A DNA stretch of 64,000 nucleotides from assembly GCA_966674685.1 (NCBI GenBank), contig CBKWJC010000013.1, forward strand, positions 24,227 through 88,226, given 5' to 3'. Each line of letters opens with the position of its first letter. The stretch's first letter is position 1. The translations under genes and the position numbers were made by a program. Positions 10,815 to 19,396 of this stretch are shown here, in pieces. The notes below the pieces were generated by a model. That model saw nothing but the letters and a program-made list of their open reading frames with translations. It made no database searches and was not told the origin of the DNA. Origin of the DNA: Thainema sp966674685. GTDB lineage: Bacteria; Cyanobacteriota; Cyanobacteriia; Phormidesmidales; Phormidesmidaceae.

Positions 10815-10911
10815 TTCAACTCTCCCTAGGCTGAATTAGCGCCAATGTAACTCAATAGCCCTCAATCATATATTGATTCTCATCAACTAATTCGGGTTGT
10901 AATTCTACGCT

Positions 10912-10945
10912 GATGTTGGGTTTCGTGTTACTTAGCCCAACCTAC
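10912..10945. repeat. Inverted repeat, GTTGGGTTTCG type
   Basis: GTTGGGTTTCG on the left and GCCCAACCTACA on the right give short arms around a loop. This wording matches a dispersed repeat that I remember as common in cyanobacterial intergenic DNA. It lies in the leader of the lipoprotein gene. Confidence 0.5.
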
Positions 10946-10971
10946 ATTAAGAAATTGTATGAGGTCTTATC

Positions 10972-11667
10972 ATGGCTACTCGATTTAAACTGATTACGTC
11001 GTTAGGAATTGCGTTACTTCTACTAACAGCCTGTAGCAACACATCAGTCGTTAACGAATCGACTGAGCAACCCAGTAGTGAAGTCGCTCAATCAGAAGCA
11101 GCACCTGAGACTACGGCTACCGATACTCAAACCGCAGTAGACCAACTGAAATTTAAGCGAGATGACGGTAGCGAAGCCTTTAGTATTAAATTTCAGCCGG
11201 ATGGAGCTAAGTGGGTTGATGGCAATGATCAGGAACTGGCTCGGTTTAATTTAGACGAGAATCAGAAAGTCAAAATTAAAGATGCCAGCGATAATGTATT
11301 AGGTTTTATTGTAATCAAAGACGGCTATTGGAAAGTTGAAAATGCCGAACAAACCCAAGAGTTATTTATCCTGCGGCGACAGGATGACGGGGATTACAAA
11401 CTAGAAGATGGTAGCGATACTCAGATTTATCGAATTAAAAAGCGAGACTACGGCTATGAAATTGAAACGCCAGAGAAAGAGTCGCTATACAAGGTAAAAG
11501 TTAGCGAAGACGGCAAGGTTTCACTGCGTAACGCCAGTGATGAAACGGTGATCTCGACTCGTGCGCCAATTGCCCCGATCGCAGTTGCAAGCTTTGGCTT
11601 TGATGTGCTCAGCCCAGAGCAGCAGGCCGCTCTCGCCTTTGCCGTCAATTATGTTGAAAACCAGTAG
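10972..11667 (+). CDS. Putative lipoprotein, beta-rich
   Basis: 231 residues. The N-terminus is a lipoprotein signal: positively charged start, hydrophobic core, and lipobox LTAC with Cys at about residue 21, so the mature protein is predicted to be lipid-anchored. After a Ser/Thr/Glu-rich linker come repeated short strands (for example FKRDDGSEAFSIKFQPDG, FKLED-like and YRIKKRDYGYEIETP) that suggest a beta-propeller or solenoid-like fold. GAGG precedes the ATG. The FHA gene begins 24 bases after its stop, so the two are very probably one operon. Function unknown. Confidence 0.82.
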   Translation: MATRFKLITSLGIALLLLTACSNTSVVNESTEQPSSEVAQSEAAPETTATDTQTAVDQLKFKRDDGSEAFSIKFQPDGAKWVDGNDQELARFNLDENQKVKIKDASDNVLGFIVIKDGYWKVENAEQTQELFILRRQDDGDYKLEDGSDTQIYRIKKRDYGYEIETPEKESLYKVKVSEDGKVSLRNASDETVISTRAPIAPIAVASFGFDVLSPEQQAALAFAVNYVENQ

Positions 11668-11691
11668 CCGTAAGCCAATAGGAGCCTATCG

Positions 11692-12561
11692 ATGCAAATT
11701 CAGTTGCGCTGGGTTGATCCAAAGACGGGCCTAGAACGCAATCCCACGCTAGAACCGCCCGTTACCTTTGGCCGCACCTTTGGCGTTATGCCAAGCGATC
11801 TGGATGGTCAATCCGTTAGCCGCATGGTTTTGGATGATCCGCAGGTGGAGGATTACCATGCGGTTCTGGAGATAGTAGACGGGCAGTTAAGAATTAGCGA
11901 TCGCGGTAGTCGGGTGCCCACCAAAGTCAACGGTGTGGCACTGCCCTATCAAACCGTCAATGATGGCGATCGCATTCAAATTGGCTCATTTGAAATCACC
12001 GTTGCCGTGCTCAATACATCGGCTCCACTGTCATCACCCGATCTCTCAGCACCAGCACCTCCCCCGTCATCGCCGCCATCCACTGCCGCCACCTCGGGTT
12101 TTGCTAGTCAGCCAATTCGCTCTCCGAGCGGTTCCTCTTCGTCGTCCAATCTGTCTGGATCATCGACCTCAAGCACCGACTCGCTCTATGCCGGATTTGC
12201 GGGTATGGATTCAACAGGTTCGAATTCGTCTGGATCAGAACAGTTTGGGGTAGATGGGACGTGCGATCGCAAAGTTGGTTTTCTGTTCAAGCGGCGCTGT
12301 GGACGAACGACAACGGAAGGGTGTCAATATTGCCAAAATGGTCGCCAACCCGCAGGCTACGATCCATACACAGATGACTATGGCCTGTTTCCTGGCTATG
12401 GTCACTATGGTCGTCACCACTGGGGCTATCACTATTACAGTAACCGCGATCGCTACTACTATGACCCCGCCAGCCGTCGCGTGGACTTTACGGAAGCCGA
12501 TGGTAAGAGCTTTGAGGAGGAGGCAGATGAAGGATATGAGATGGATTTGGAAGCGAGCTGA
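11692..12561 (+). CDS. FHA domain protein with Cys4 motif and Tyr/His-rich tail
   Basis: 289 residues. Residues 1-105 are a forkhead-associated domain (phosphothreonine reader): VTFGRTFG, then the HAVLEIVDGQLRISDRGSR core, and the later VNDGDRIQIGSFEITV strands. A Pro/Ser-rich linker (about 107-180) follows. Next is a short segment with four cysteines (spacing about C-x12-C-x7-C-x2-C), a possible metal site. The tail is rich in Tyr, Gly and His (for example YGHYGRHHWGYHYYSNRDR) and ends acidic. AGGAG precedes the ATG. It is probably co-transcribed with the lipoprotein gene. The phospho-partner is unknown. Confidence 0.82.
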   Translation: MQIQLRWVDPKTGLERNPTLEPPVTFGRTFGVMPSDLDGQSVSRMVLDDPQVEDYHAVLEIVDGQLRISDRGSRVPTKVNGVALPYQTVNDGDRIQIGSFEITVAVLNTSAPLSSPDLSAPAPPPSSPPSTAATSGFASQPIRSPSGSSSSSNLSGSSTSSTDSLYAGFAGMDSTGSNSSGSEQFGVDGTCDRKVGFLFKRRCGRTTTEGCQYCQNGRQPAGYDPYTDDYGLFPGYGHYGRHHWGYHYYSNRDRYYYDPASRRVDFTEADGKSFEEEADEGYEMDLEAS

Positions 12562-12585
12562 GAAAGAGGTGAGGCGTGAGGCGTA

Positions 12586-12688
12586 ATATCAAGTCTGGTT
12601 GAAAACCCATGATTTATTTTTTGTGAAACGTTTGCGGAGCAAACGTTTCACAAAAAATAAATTGGGTTCTTATACACAGACTTGATAT
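12586..12688. mobile_element. MITE-like palindromic element, copy A
   Basis: 103 bp with perfect 12-bp inverted ends (ATATCAAGTCTG and its complement). It has matching inner arms (AAACCCA / TGGGTT) and a long hairpin with GTGAAACGTTTGC paired to GCAAACGTTTCAC. It has no coding capacity. TA lies at both outer ends, as expected of an IS630/mariner-type target duplication (inference). It is the most complete of six related copies in the window. It ends 19 bp before the next gene's TTG start and so lies in its leader. Confidence 0.85.
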
Positions 12689-12707
12689 AAGGAGCGAGGC
12701 GTAGAAC

Positions 12708-13730
12708 TTGGAGCGGTGGTTGATTTATGCGTTGGGGAGTGGGTGGGGGCATCTGAATCGTGCGATCGCACTTGCCAGATTTGCGCCTTGTTCGGTGGAG
12801 ATTTTGGTGAACAGTCCCTATGCGGCGACAGTGCAAGCAGTACTGACAGGATCTCATATTCAACTGCATCCCTTGCCCAAGAATAGTTCTCCTCAGTCTA
12901 CCCATAAGTATGTGCAGCCGTGGCTAACTCGCAACCGTTATACGCGACTGATTGTCGATACGTTCCCGCGTGGGCTGGTGGGAGATTTGGTTGATGTTCT
13001 CCCGACGGTAGAGGTGCCGCGCTGCTGGATACATCGGGATTTAAAGCCGGACTATATGGCAGCAAAGGGAATCGCAGACTTTGTGCAGCAGCATTATCAG
13101 CTCGTGCTGATTCCGGGTGAAGCGGCTGCGCCGTTGCAAAATTTGGCTCACGCTTGTGTTACAGAACCCTGGCTACTGCGCGATGGGGCGGAACTGCTGG
13201 CGGTGCGGGAGTCACTGCGAAATCAATTGCATCTGGATGGATCACGCCCGTTGCTGATGGTGTGCGCGACGGGACAGCTGCATGAACTGCAGCTCTTTGG
13301 CGATGTCGCGCGACAATTGGCACAGCAGTTTCCAGCTTGTCTAGTCCGTTGCTTAGCCCATGAATGCCCACCTAACTGTCCGGCTGAGCTGTGGATTGCC
13401 CACTGGCCGGGGATTGAAGTGCTGCAACTGGCCGACATGGTGATTGGCGGTGCAGGCTATCACACAATTTATGAATGTGCAGCGTTGGACGTTCCTCTAG
13501 TAGCGCTACCGCTGCGGCGCAAATATGACCGTCAGGCAGAACGGGCGGCGGGATTAAGCATCCCGGTCAAAAATCAGGCAGAGTGCATTGAAGCTGTGGC
13601 ATGGATTTTAGATCGAGTGTTGAGTGCAGGCGAGGAGAATCTGCGATCGCACCCTAACTACACCGCAAAGTTAAACTACCCAAACGGCGTACATACGGCA
13701 GTTCAATGCATCAGCCAAATCCGACGCTGA
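12708..13730 (+). CDS. MurG-like (GT28-type) glycosyltransferase
   Basis: 340 residues. It begins WLIYALGSGWGHLNRAIAL, the Gly-rich acceptor loop of MurG/GT28-type enzymes. The C-terminal half has LADMVIGGAGYHTIYECAAL followed by PLVALPLRRKYDRQAERA, the nucleotide-sugar binding pattern of the same group. The start is a TTG at 12708, with AGGAG about 13 bases upstream that overlaps the end of a MITE-like hairpin; no ATG is available nearby. Likely role: transfer of a sugar in cell-surface or glycolipid synthesis. Exact substrate unknown. Confidence 0.82.
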   Translation: MERWLIYALGSGWGHLNRAIALARFAPCSVEILVNSPYAATVQAVLTGSHIQLHPLPKNSSPQSTHKYVQPWLTRNRYTRLIVDTFPRGLVGDLVDVLPTVEVPRCWIHRDLKPDYMAAKGIADFVQQHYQLVLIPGEAAAPLQNLAHACVTEPWLLRDGAELLAVRESLRNQLHLDGSRPLLMVCATGQLHELQLFGDVARQLAQQFPACLVRCLAHECPPNCPAELWIAHWPGIEVLQLADMVIGGAGYHTIYECAALDVPLVALPLRRKYDRQAERAAGLSIPVKNQAECIEAVAWILDRVLSAGEENLRSHPNYTAKLNYPNGVHTAVQCISQIRR

Positions 13731-13747
13731 TAATTTCAGTCGAAAAA

Positions 13748-13785
13748 CCAAGAGGGAAGAGCCATGTGCGGCTCTTCCCTCTTGG
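13748..13785. terminator. Strong hairpin between convergent genes
   Basis: CCAAGAGGGAAGAGCC (13748-13763) pairs perfectly over 16 bp with 13770-13785 around a 6-nt loop. There is no long T run on either side. It sits between the glycosyltransferase and the convergent lipoprotein gene and is placed to end both transcripts. Confidence 0.75.
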
Positions 13786-13817
13786 TGTAATCGCTTTAGT
13801 TACAAGTCCCGTAGGGT

Positions 13818-14309
13818 CTAATCGGGCAGATTGATTTCAGGTTCTTGCTCAGGCCCGACCCGCTGAATGTCAAAGCTTTCGATATTGTTTTCAAAGCGAT
13901 TGAAGATGACGCGCATTTCGTCGTAGCCAACGGCAGCGGATACGCCGCGTTCCGTCGGACACTGTACCCGCAGTAGGGTCTGAAAACCGCCAAATTCAAC
14001 GTTCTCATAAAAGGATTTTTCGCAGTCATAGGCAATAAACCCTTCAATTGCCAACTGGTTTAAAGCTGCGATCGCAAGTGGGCTACTCAAAATATTGTCC
14101 CACTGGGCATCCACCTCCTCACCTGTCATCCGCCGCCACTGAGACGCGTTTGTCCCGGATTGGGTGACTTCAACGGGCGATTCATTAGCAGACGAATCCG
14201 ATGATCCAGCCGTCATTGGGGTTGTGCAAGCGGCTAACGTGCCGATAACTAGAGCCGTGCCGCCGAGTAAGCGCCCAGTTCGGGAAGATAGCAAAGATTT
14301 AAAGCTCAT
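13818..14309 (-). CDS. Putative lipoprotein, hypothetical
   Basis: 163 residues. The leader (MSFKSLLSSRTGRLLGGTAL) is followed by the lipobox LAAC with Cys at about residue 28, so lipid anchoring is predicted. The mature part has one Asp/Glu-rich helix-strand domain with two cysteines about 22 apart (AYDCEKSF and LLRVQCPTE). I do not recognise the family. GAGG lies nine bases before the ATG. Convergent with the glycosyltransferase gene. Confidence 0.75.
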   Translation of the reverse strand: MSFKSLLSSRTGRLLGGTALVIGTLAACTTPMTAGSSDSSANESPVEVTQSGTNASQWRRMTGEEVDAQWDNILSSPLAIAALNQLAIEGFIAYDCEKSFYENVEFGGFQTLLRVQCPTERGVSAAVGYDEMRVIFNRFENNIESFDIQRVGPEQEPEINLPD

Positions 14310-14548
14310 GATGGAATCCTCGAAGGTTGAATGGGGTTCTTAATGGATACTTCATTGCGTGATCGTCTAATTCACGACTGATCGTGCCAGTTCAGAGATT
14401 GCATGCCATCTGACCTAAAGTAGGCAAATCGTAAGTATAGACGGAAGGATTGTTGATTCCTTAAGAATTAGGGGAAAGCTGCGATCGCAACGCTAGCATC
14501 AAGTCAATCTCAAGTCCTGGTGAAGCTGTTATAGGAGAACGAGACTCG

Positions 14549-14644
14549 ATGGAACTTCATGAATTAGGTATGTTGATTTTGCTGCTCAGCCCTGGCCTGC
14601 TGCTGTCCGTTTTAGTGATGCTTGCCTTCTCTGTAGGCGGTTAG
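14549..14644 (+). CDS. 31-residue single-helix membrane peptide
   Basis: A small frame encodes a 31-residue peptide that starts MELHELGMLILLLSPG and ends with LAFSVGG. It is one hydrophobic helix with a charged N-terminal cap. AGGAG lies 12 bases before the ATG, and the frame stands alone in a 480-bp gap. Its size and layout resemble the small subunits of photosynthetic or NDH complexes (PsaM, PetN, NdhP/Q class), but I do not match it to any of them. A perfect MITE-type hairpin begins 35 bases after its stop and could end its transcript. Confidence 0.6.
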   Translation: MELHELGMLILLLSPGLLLSVLVMLAFSVGG

Positions 14645-14678
14645 GCTCTGTCGTGACTCGTGGCAGTAGGAATGATTT

Positions 14679-14744
14679 AATTTTTGTGAAAAGCTGCTCA
14701 GCAGCTTTTCACAAAAATTGGGTTCTTATGCACGAACTTGATAT
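14679..14744. mobile_element. MITE-like palindromic element, copy D (left end lost)
   Basis: A perfect 20-bp arm hairpin with a 1-nt loop (14679-14719) is followed by TGGGTTCTTATGCACGAACTTGATAT, split here as TGGGTTCTTATGCAC plus GAACTTGATAT, which matches the right end of copy A. The left terminal arm is not recognisable. The core arm sequence (TTTTTGTGAAAAGCTGCT) differs from copies A and B while staying paired. Confidence 0.75.
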
Positions 14745-14790
14745 GCGATCGCACTGGACAGTTTGGGACTGGGGAAGAGATCGCCAATGG

Positions 14791-15057
14791 TCAGGCAACG
14801 TGTTCTTCCGGTGCAATCGACAGTCTAAATCCAAGTTGCTTCAGTAGTTGAACTAAATTTAATAGATCTAGATCCGTAACTTGTGCGCGAATCCACTCAG
14901 CATCTGGATTCTTGGACATCTGGGCTTCTGCGACGTTACTTAAAGCCAAACGAACCTCTTCAAAAGTGCCATCTTCCAATACCGCTTCTAAATAAGCAGC
15001 CGCTTCTTGAGGATCTTTTAGCGATTCAATGAGATAGGTCTGATAACTTCTGCTCAT
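14791..15057 (-). CDS. Antitoxin of HigA-like addiction module (TIGR02684-type)
   Basis: 88 residues from the ATG at 15055-15057 (MSRSYQTYLIESLKDPQEAA). The pattern of LKDP, then AAAYLEAVLEDG, then VRLALSNVAEAQ, matches the addiction-module antidote family related to HigA. The C-terminal helix-turn-helix is less typical. Its start overlaps the toxin stop by 4 nt (ATGA), so translation is coupled. It should neutralise the toxin by binding and repress the shared promoter. Toxin-first order is usual for this family. Confidence 0.85.
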   Translation of the reverse strand: MSRSYQTYLIESLKDPQEAAAYLEAVLEDGTFEEVRLALSNVAEAQMSKNPDAEWIRAQVTDLDLLNLVQLLKQLGFRLSIAPEEHVA

Positions 15058-15395
15058 GATGTAATATCCCGTCGCTTGAAATCTTCCCAAAACTCTTGAG
15101 CCTTTTGAATGTCTTGTTTTTGAGTGCTTTTATCTCCCCCACAAAGCAACAAGACAACCAGTGTTCCAGTTAGCGCAAAGTAAACTCGATAACCTGGCCC
15201 ATAATCAATTCTAAGTTCTAAGATGCCTTGGCCGACAGATTTGAAGTCTCCAAAGTTACCTAGCATTACACGATCTAACCGCTTTCGGATATTGGCTCGA
15301 GCCTTGCGATCTCGTAGGTTATCTAACCAAGTTACAAAAGGGGCTTCGCCTTCTCCGGTTTCATAAATTCTCAGCTCATGAGGTTGGGACTGCAT
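15054..15395 (-). CDS. RelE/HigB-type toxin (TIGR02683-type addiction module killer)
   Basis: 113 residues. The fold markers are FVTWLDNLRDRKARANIRKRL, then GQGILELRIDYGPGYRVYFA, then LVVLLLCGGDKSTQ, the core of RelE-superfamily ribosome-dependent mRNA endonucleases of the HigB/phage Gp49-like group. It is the first gene of the pair and overlaps the antitoxin. It appears intact. It lies downstream of a DUF928 gene in the same direction, with its own promoter expected in the 106-bp gap. Confidence 0.88.
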   Translation of the reverse strand: MQSQPHELRIYETGEGEAPFVTWLDNLRDRKARANIRKRLDRVMLGNFGDFKSVGQGILELRIDYGPGYRVYFALTGTLVVLLLCGGDKSTQKQDIQKAQEFWEDFKRRDITS

Positions 15396-15501
15396 TGTGA
15401 AATCTAGAAATTTGAACCCTGTGTCTTGATCATGAAGATACTATGCAGGCGACAATTAAGCGTGTAATTCTGGTTCAGCATCGCTCCAGTCAACTTATAG
15501 A

Positions 15502-16503
15502 CTATTGTGTTCTCCGTTGCGAGGGTGGACTTGCGTGTTCTTCGGGGGGAATTGCAATGGCTTGAGCGGTGCCGACGAATGGAATGGTGGCTAGAGTGGC
15601 CATGCCGACTCGATCGCCAAACGTATTGAGGGTATCAACTCGCTGCTGCTGTTCAGATGCGGGTAGCGTGCTGAGCAGAGTGCCAAAGGTTGGCGACGAT
15701 ACAGGTGATGATCCACTTGATGATGCGCTGGCCGAAGCTGCCATACTTGATTCGTTTACAGGTTGTTCAGCGAGATCAGACGATTGCAGGGTATCCGCCA
15801 GAATTAGCGACGGAATATCGTTCCAGAGTTCATATTCAGAGGCAAAAGCGACGGCATCTGGAAGCGACCGAGCTGCGATCGCAGCTTTTAGATCAGGCCG
15901 ATTCACATAGGTAATCGTGCCGTCTGTCCAGTCAAGGGCTGGATCGGTGGGTGACGATGCAGGTGATTGTGCGATCGCAGTTACCGGATTGGACGGATTG
16001 CAGGTCACCATCATGCGCCAGTGGTAAGTTTGACCCGATTCGAGTTCGGGAACGCTTTCCGGTAGCTGGACGCGGAAGACGCCGGGTTGACTCGGCAGTG
16101 CCAGAGCCGTTTCGTAAACGACGGTGCCATCAGCATCCGTTAGGATAAAGCGTCCGGCTTCAATATGGCGGGGGTTATAAGGATTGTGGAACCAGAAATC
16201 GGGACGGCTCGACAGGGTATATCCAGCAGTGCCAGCTTCTTGTGGCATGAGCGATTGCAGAGATGCCCCTGTCGAGGCACAGGCTTGTGCACGTTCCTGA
16301 CTAACGGGGACGTTAACGTCAGGTTCGATGCGGAATTGGGTACCAGCTCGACCAGTCCGGCGTGGGCCAGACGGTTCGACATAAGGCCGTCCTAGATTTG
16401 TATCGGTGGTTATCTCGGTGGACGGCTGCGCCTGTGCCAGCGGGCAAGAGATGCTTGTTGCTAGCACGAGGCCAACTATCACCTTGCCCAAAACGTTCTT
16501 CAT
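15502..16503 (-). CDS. DUF928 domain protein, exported
   Basis: 333 residues. A signal peptide covers about residues 1-26 (hydrophobic core, then cleavage-like AQAQP). The body has the DUF928 features: LQSLMPQ, then TLSSRPDFWFHNPY, FRVQLPESVPELESGQTYHW and later ASEYELWNDIPSLI, which reads like a sugar-binding or beta-sandwich wall protein. Its role is not established. AAGGAAAC precedes the ATG. It follows a Ser/Thr kinase-CHASE2 gene after 48 bases, so the two are likely co-transcribed; I recall DUF928 and CHASE2 genes as frequent cyanobacterial neighbours. Confidence 0.85.
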   Translation of the reverse strand: MKNVLGKVIVGLVLATSISCPLAQAQPSTEITTDTNLGRPYVEPSGPRRTGRAGTQFRIEPDVNVPVSQERAQACASTGASLQSLMPQEAGTAGYTLSSRPDFWFHNPYNPRHIEAGRFILTDADGTVVYETALALPSQPGVFRVQLPESVPELESGQTYHWRMMVTCNPSNPVTAIAQSPASSPTDPALDWTDGTITYVNRPDLKAAIAARSLPDAVAFASEYELWNDIPSLILADTLQSSDLAEQPVNESSMAASASASSSGSSPVSSPTFGTLLSTLPASEQQQRVDTLNTFGDRVGMATLATIPFVGTAQAIAIPPEEHASPPSQRRTQ

Positions 16504-16551
16504 TGAAGTTTCCTTGTTGAAGATAGTAGACGTTGTGTGAGTTGCACTCGG

Positions 16552-18930
16552 CTAATGAGAGGTGTTGTGCTTGTTCAGTGCCACAAGCAGGGCTCGACCA
16601 ATTAACATCATGGTTATTCCCGTAATGGTTGGGACAATTGGTGTAACTGTCCCATAGATCCAAAGGCAACCCCACCCCATTCCGGACATCAACACAATCA
16701 ATCCGCCGCCGATTAAAATCAATTTGCTCTGCGATCGCACCTTCAACCCGCAAAACCCAGCCGTCGCGCTCCATCCGCCAATCCAGGCCAAATCAAACCA
16801 AAAACCGACAAATCTTAATAAAGGTCGCCCCTGTTCAACTGCGCTCACGAGCTGAGCCGTCATCATGGCGTGTAGCTGCAACCCCCGCACGTTTTCGCCA
16901 TAGGCCGTTTGAAAGTCATCTTTCACGGTCGGGTCAGTCACGCCAATCAAAATAATGCGATCGCGAATTTGCGCCTGAACGTCCGTTGCGCTGGGTTGAC
17001 GGTTTAGAACATCCGTCAGCGTGATCCGCTCAACGATTGGATTTGACTCGTCGGTTAGTCCATCCATTGACCAAGGATTCAGCAAAATCTGCTGACTGCT
17101 GATCCATTCAGAGTGGGGGTAAAAGCCGCGATAAGCAGCCAGTGACTGAAATTGAAGCGCTGGTTGATCTGGCTTCTCAATTCGCCAAGTATATTGATTT
17201 TGCTCATCCGGCATTGCGATCGCATAGCCCTGCTGTTCCAGATATCGCAGTCCTAGCATGGCGCTTAGGGAAAAGAACGCGCCGCATACTTCTGGATTTT
17301 GAGGATAGTCCGCCAAAAGTTGACGCCGCACGGCTCCATCCAGATCCAGCGGCACATCGACAAAGCCCACCTGCTCCGCTGGAATGTTGGGTAACGTGGC
17401 AACGCCTTCATCGGTTTCATTCGGATGCGCGCAAACGGGCACGATATGGTCATTCTGCTGGAGGTAACTCACCAGATCGGCTTGCCCCTCACCGCGCGTC
17501 TGATCGCGATAGATATCAATGCCAATTAGGGCTGGCTTCGCTTCATTGAGGATTTGGAGAGCTTGCAGTAACGTGCGATCGCGGATCGGATACTCGCCGC
17601 CCAATGCTTGAATATCCTCGCGGGTAATCTCCATGAGCACAATCGGCGCATCCCAATCAGCAACTGGAAGCCGCTGCACGAGCTGATCAAAGACCGCTAG
17701 CTCCAGTGAGTAAAACCAGCCAGCCCCCCGCAGCACCATCAACAAACTCGACACGGCACCCGCCGCAATCGGCATCAGCAGCCAGTGTGCCCGTCCCCGT
17801 AAAAATCGGGGCAGTAACCGGGGCAGTAACCGGGGCAAAACTCGCGACAGCTTGCGGCTATGCTCCGGCGGAGCCTGCGTCATCGTATCCGACCCGTCTG
17901 AAGCGTCGGAGCCTGATATCGGCCTCGGCCAAGGTTGATCTGCTGGAGCGGATACTGGCAGCCCCGTCTCAATCGGTGATTGAGAAAAGGATTCAGATGA
18001 TTTAGCTGGTTTCGACGCAAACGGATCGGGAACGGGGTTAATCGCAGAATTGGGCAGCAGACTAGTGTTGGGATTGGTACGAATAGTTGCGATCGCAGTC
18101 CGAATTTCCACTGCCGTTTGAGGCCGCTGACCGGGGAAAATCGCCATCAGCCAGTCCACCAAGTCCGCTAGCGCCAGAGAAACTTGAGGTGCATTCTGCC
18201 GCCACAGCAGCATCCCCGTTTGATCGTGGTGGTGAAAATCCGTCGGCGATCGTCCCGTCAGTAAGCAAACCAACGTGCGACCCAGCGCAAAAAAGTCCGA
18301 CTGGGGAACAGAGCGCCCCTCCATCTGCTCCAGCGGCGCGTAGCCCCAGGACGCCAGCCGAGTGCCCGTATGGTCATTTTGCTGACGAGCCAAATAGGTT
18401 TCGGTGACCTCTCGCACGCCACCAAAATCTATCAAAACGAGCTGACCATCGGGCTTCAGCATGATATTCGACGGCTTGATATCACGGTGAAAGTAATTCT
18501 GCTGATGTAGCTGGTGCAGAATCACCACGAGCTGATCTAGCCAATCGAGTGCCTGATCCTGTGAAATCGGCGGATGCGTCTGCAACCACTGCTTCAGATT
18601 CACACCGGGAATGTACTCCATCACCAAACCGTGCAGGTGCAGTGTTTTGCTTGGTTTGCGCTGATCTGGAACAGTAAACGTAAAGTAGCCATCCGGCTCA
18701 ACATGGGGAATCCCCGGATGGTGCAGCCGACCCAGGACACGCGCTTCCCGCTGAAATAAGCTCACAGCCTTGGGATAGTCTTCCAGCAGCACTTTCAGGA
18801 CTTTGCGGCTGCCGTTGTCGTCAATCTCATAGGTCTGGCTAAACCCACCCTCGCCCAGCAGTTGCACCACCCAGTAGCGATCGCACAGCCGCATCCCTGG
18901 AGTTAGTCGCCCAGACTGCACCTCTCTCAT
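16552..18930 (-). CDS. Serine/threonine protein kinase with extracytoplasmic CHASE2 sensor
   Basis: 792 residues. Kinase domain at about 18-290: glycine loop LGEGGFSQTY, Lys46, Glu62, HRDIKPSN with catalytic Asp150, DFGG at 168-171, so it looks active. A Ser/Pro/Asp-rich linker follows, then a membrane helix at about 385-405, the CHASE2 domain (about 410-700, with LELAVFDQLVQRLP and ALIGIDIYRD), and three C-terminal helices (about 705-785). CHASE2 senses an unknown signal outside the membrane. GGAGGAG lies about 14 bases before the ATG. The DUF928 gene follows and may act with the sensor. Confidence 0.9.
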   Translation of the reverse strand: MREVQSGRLTPGMRLCDRYWVVQLLGEGGFSQTYEIDDNGSRKVLKVLLEDYPKAVSLFQREARVLGRLHHPGIPHVEPDGYFTFTVPDQRKPSKTLHLHGLVMEYIPGVNLKQWLQTHPPISQDQALDWLDQLVVILHQLHQQNYFHRDIKPSNIMLKPDGQLVLIDFGGVREVTETYLARQQNDHTGTRLASWGYAPLEQMEGRSVPQSDFFALGRTLVCLLTGRSPTDFHHHDQTGMLLWRQNAPQVSLALADLVDWLMAIFPGQRPQTAVEIRTAIATIRTNPNTSLLPNSAINPVPDPFASKPAKSSESFSQSPIETGLPVSAPADQPWPRPISGSDASDGSDTMTQAPPEHSRKLSRVLPRLLPRLLPRFLRGRAHWLLMPIAAGAVSSLLMVLRGAGWFYSLELAVFDQLVQRLPVADWDAPIVLMEITREDIQALGGEYPIRDRTLLQALQILNEAKPALIGIDIYRDQTRGEGQADLVSYLQQNDHIVPVCAHPNETDEGVATLPNIPAEQVGFVDVPLDLDGAVRRQLLADYPQNPEVCGAFFSLSAMLGLRYLEQQGYAIAMPDEQNQYTWRIEKPDQPALQFQSLAAYRGFYPHSEWISSQQILLNPWSMDGLTDESNPIVERITLTDVLNRQPSATDVQAQIRDRIILIGVTDPTVKDDFQTAYGENVRGLQLHAMMTAQLVSAVEQGRPLLRFVGFWFDLAWIGGWSATAGFCGLKVRSQSKLILIGGGLIVLMSGMGWGCLWIYGTVTPIVPTITGITMMLIGRALLVALNKHNTSH

Positions 18931-19329
18931 CGGCTAATGATTCTCCTCCCGATCTGCGATCGCACTTATGCTTCAGTCTATTCGGTTTAGACCTGTCGCT
19001 GAATGGGGAATATGGCTGGTCGGTGGGGAGCGATGCAGGGGTAAAGGGCTGTAGGGGCTCTAAAGGGCTGTAGAGGTTGTAAAGGATTAGAGATGGAACA
19101 GGACCCAAAGGAGTGCGGAGGTGAATGATCTAAAGCAGCTAAGATGCTTTACATGGAATTACAAATCATTGGTTTTTTTAGCGTTTTTCAAACGTTATTC
19201 ACACAATTAGTGATTTGGTTTGCCATTCATTGTTAATGATCTCAAATTATATCAATCGCTTGTTATCTAAACTTGGCATCTAATATCGTCCACTTGGATG
19301 GTTTTTTATCGGTGCTGACGATATTCATT

Positions 19330-19368
19330 AAACCGGGGAGCGCTCCTCCGGGGCACTCCCCGGTTTTT
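19330..19368 (+). terminator. Orphan intrinsic terminator
   Basis: AAACCGGGGAG pairs with CTCCCCGGTTTTT around a G+C-rich inner hairpin and ends in a T run, as a Rho-independent terminator on the plus strand. No plus-strand gene lies upstream within 700 bp (the nearest gene to the left is divergent). It may end a small RNA transcribed from about 19150-19260 onward. Confidence 0.75.
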
Positions 19369-19396
19369 AGATGTGTTTATTTATGTCAACCTACTT

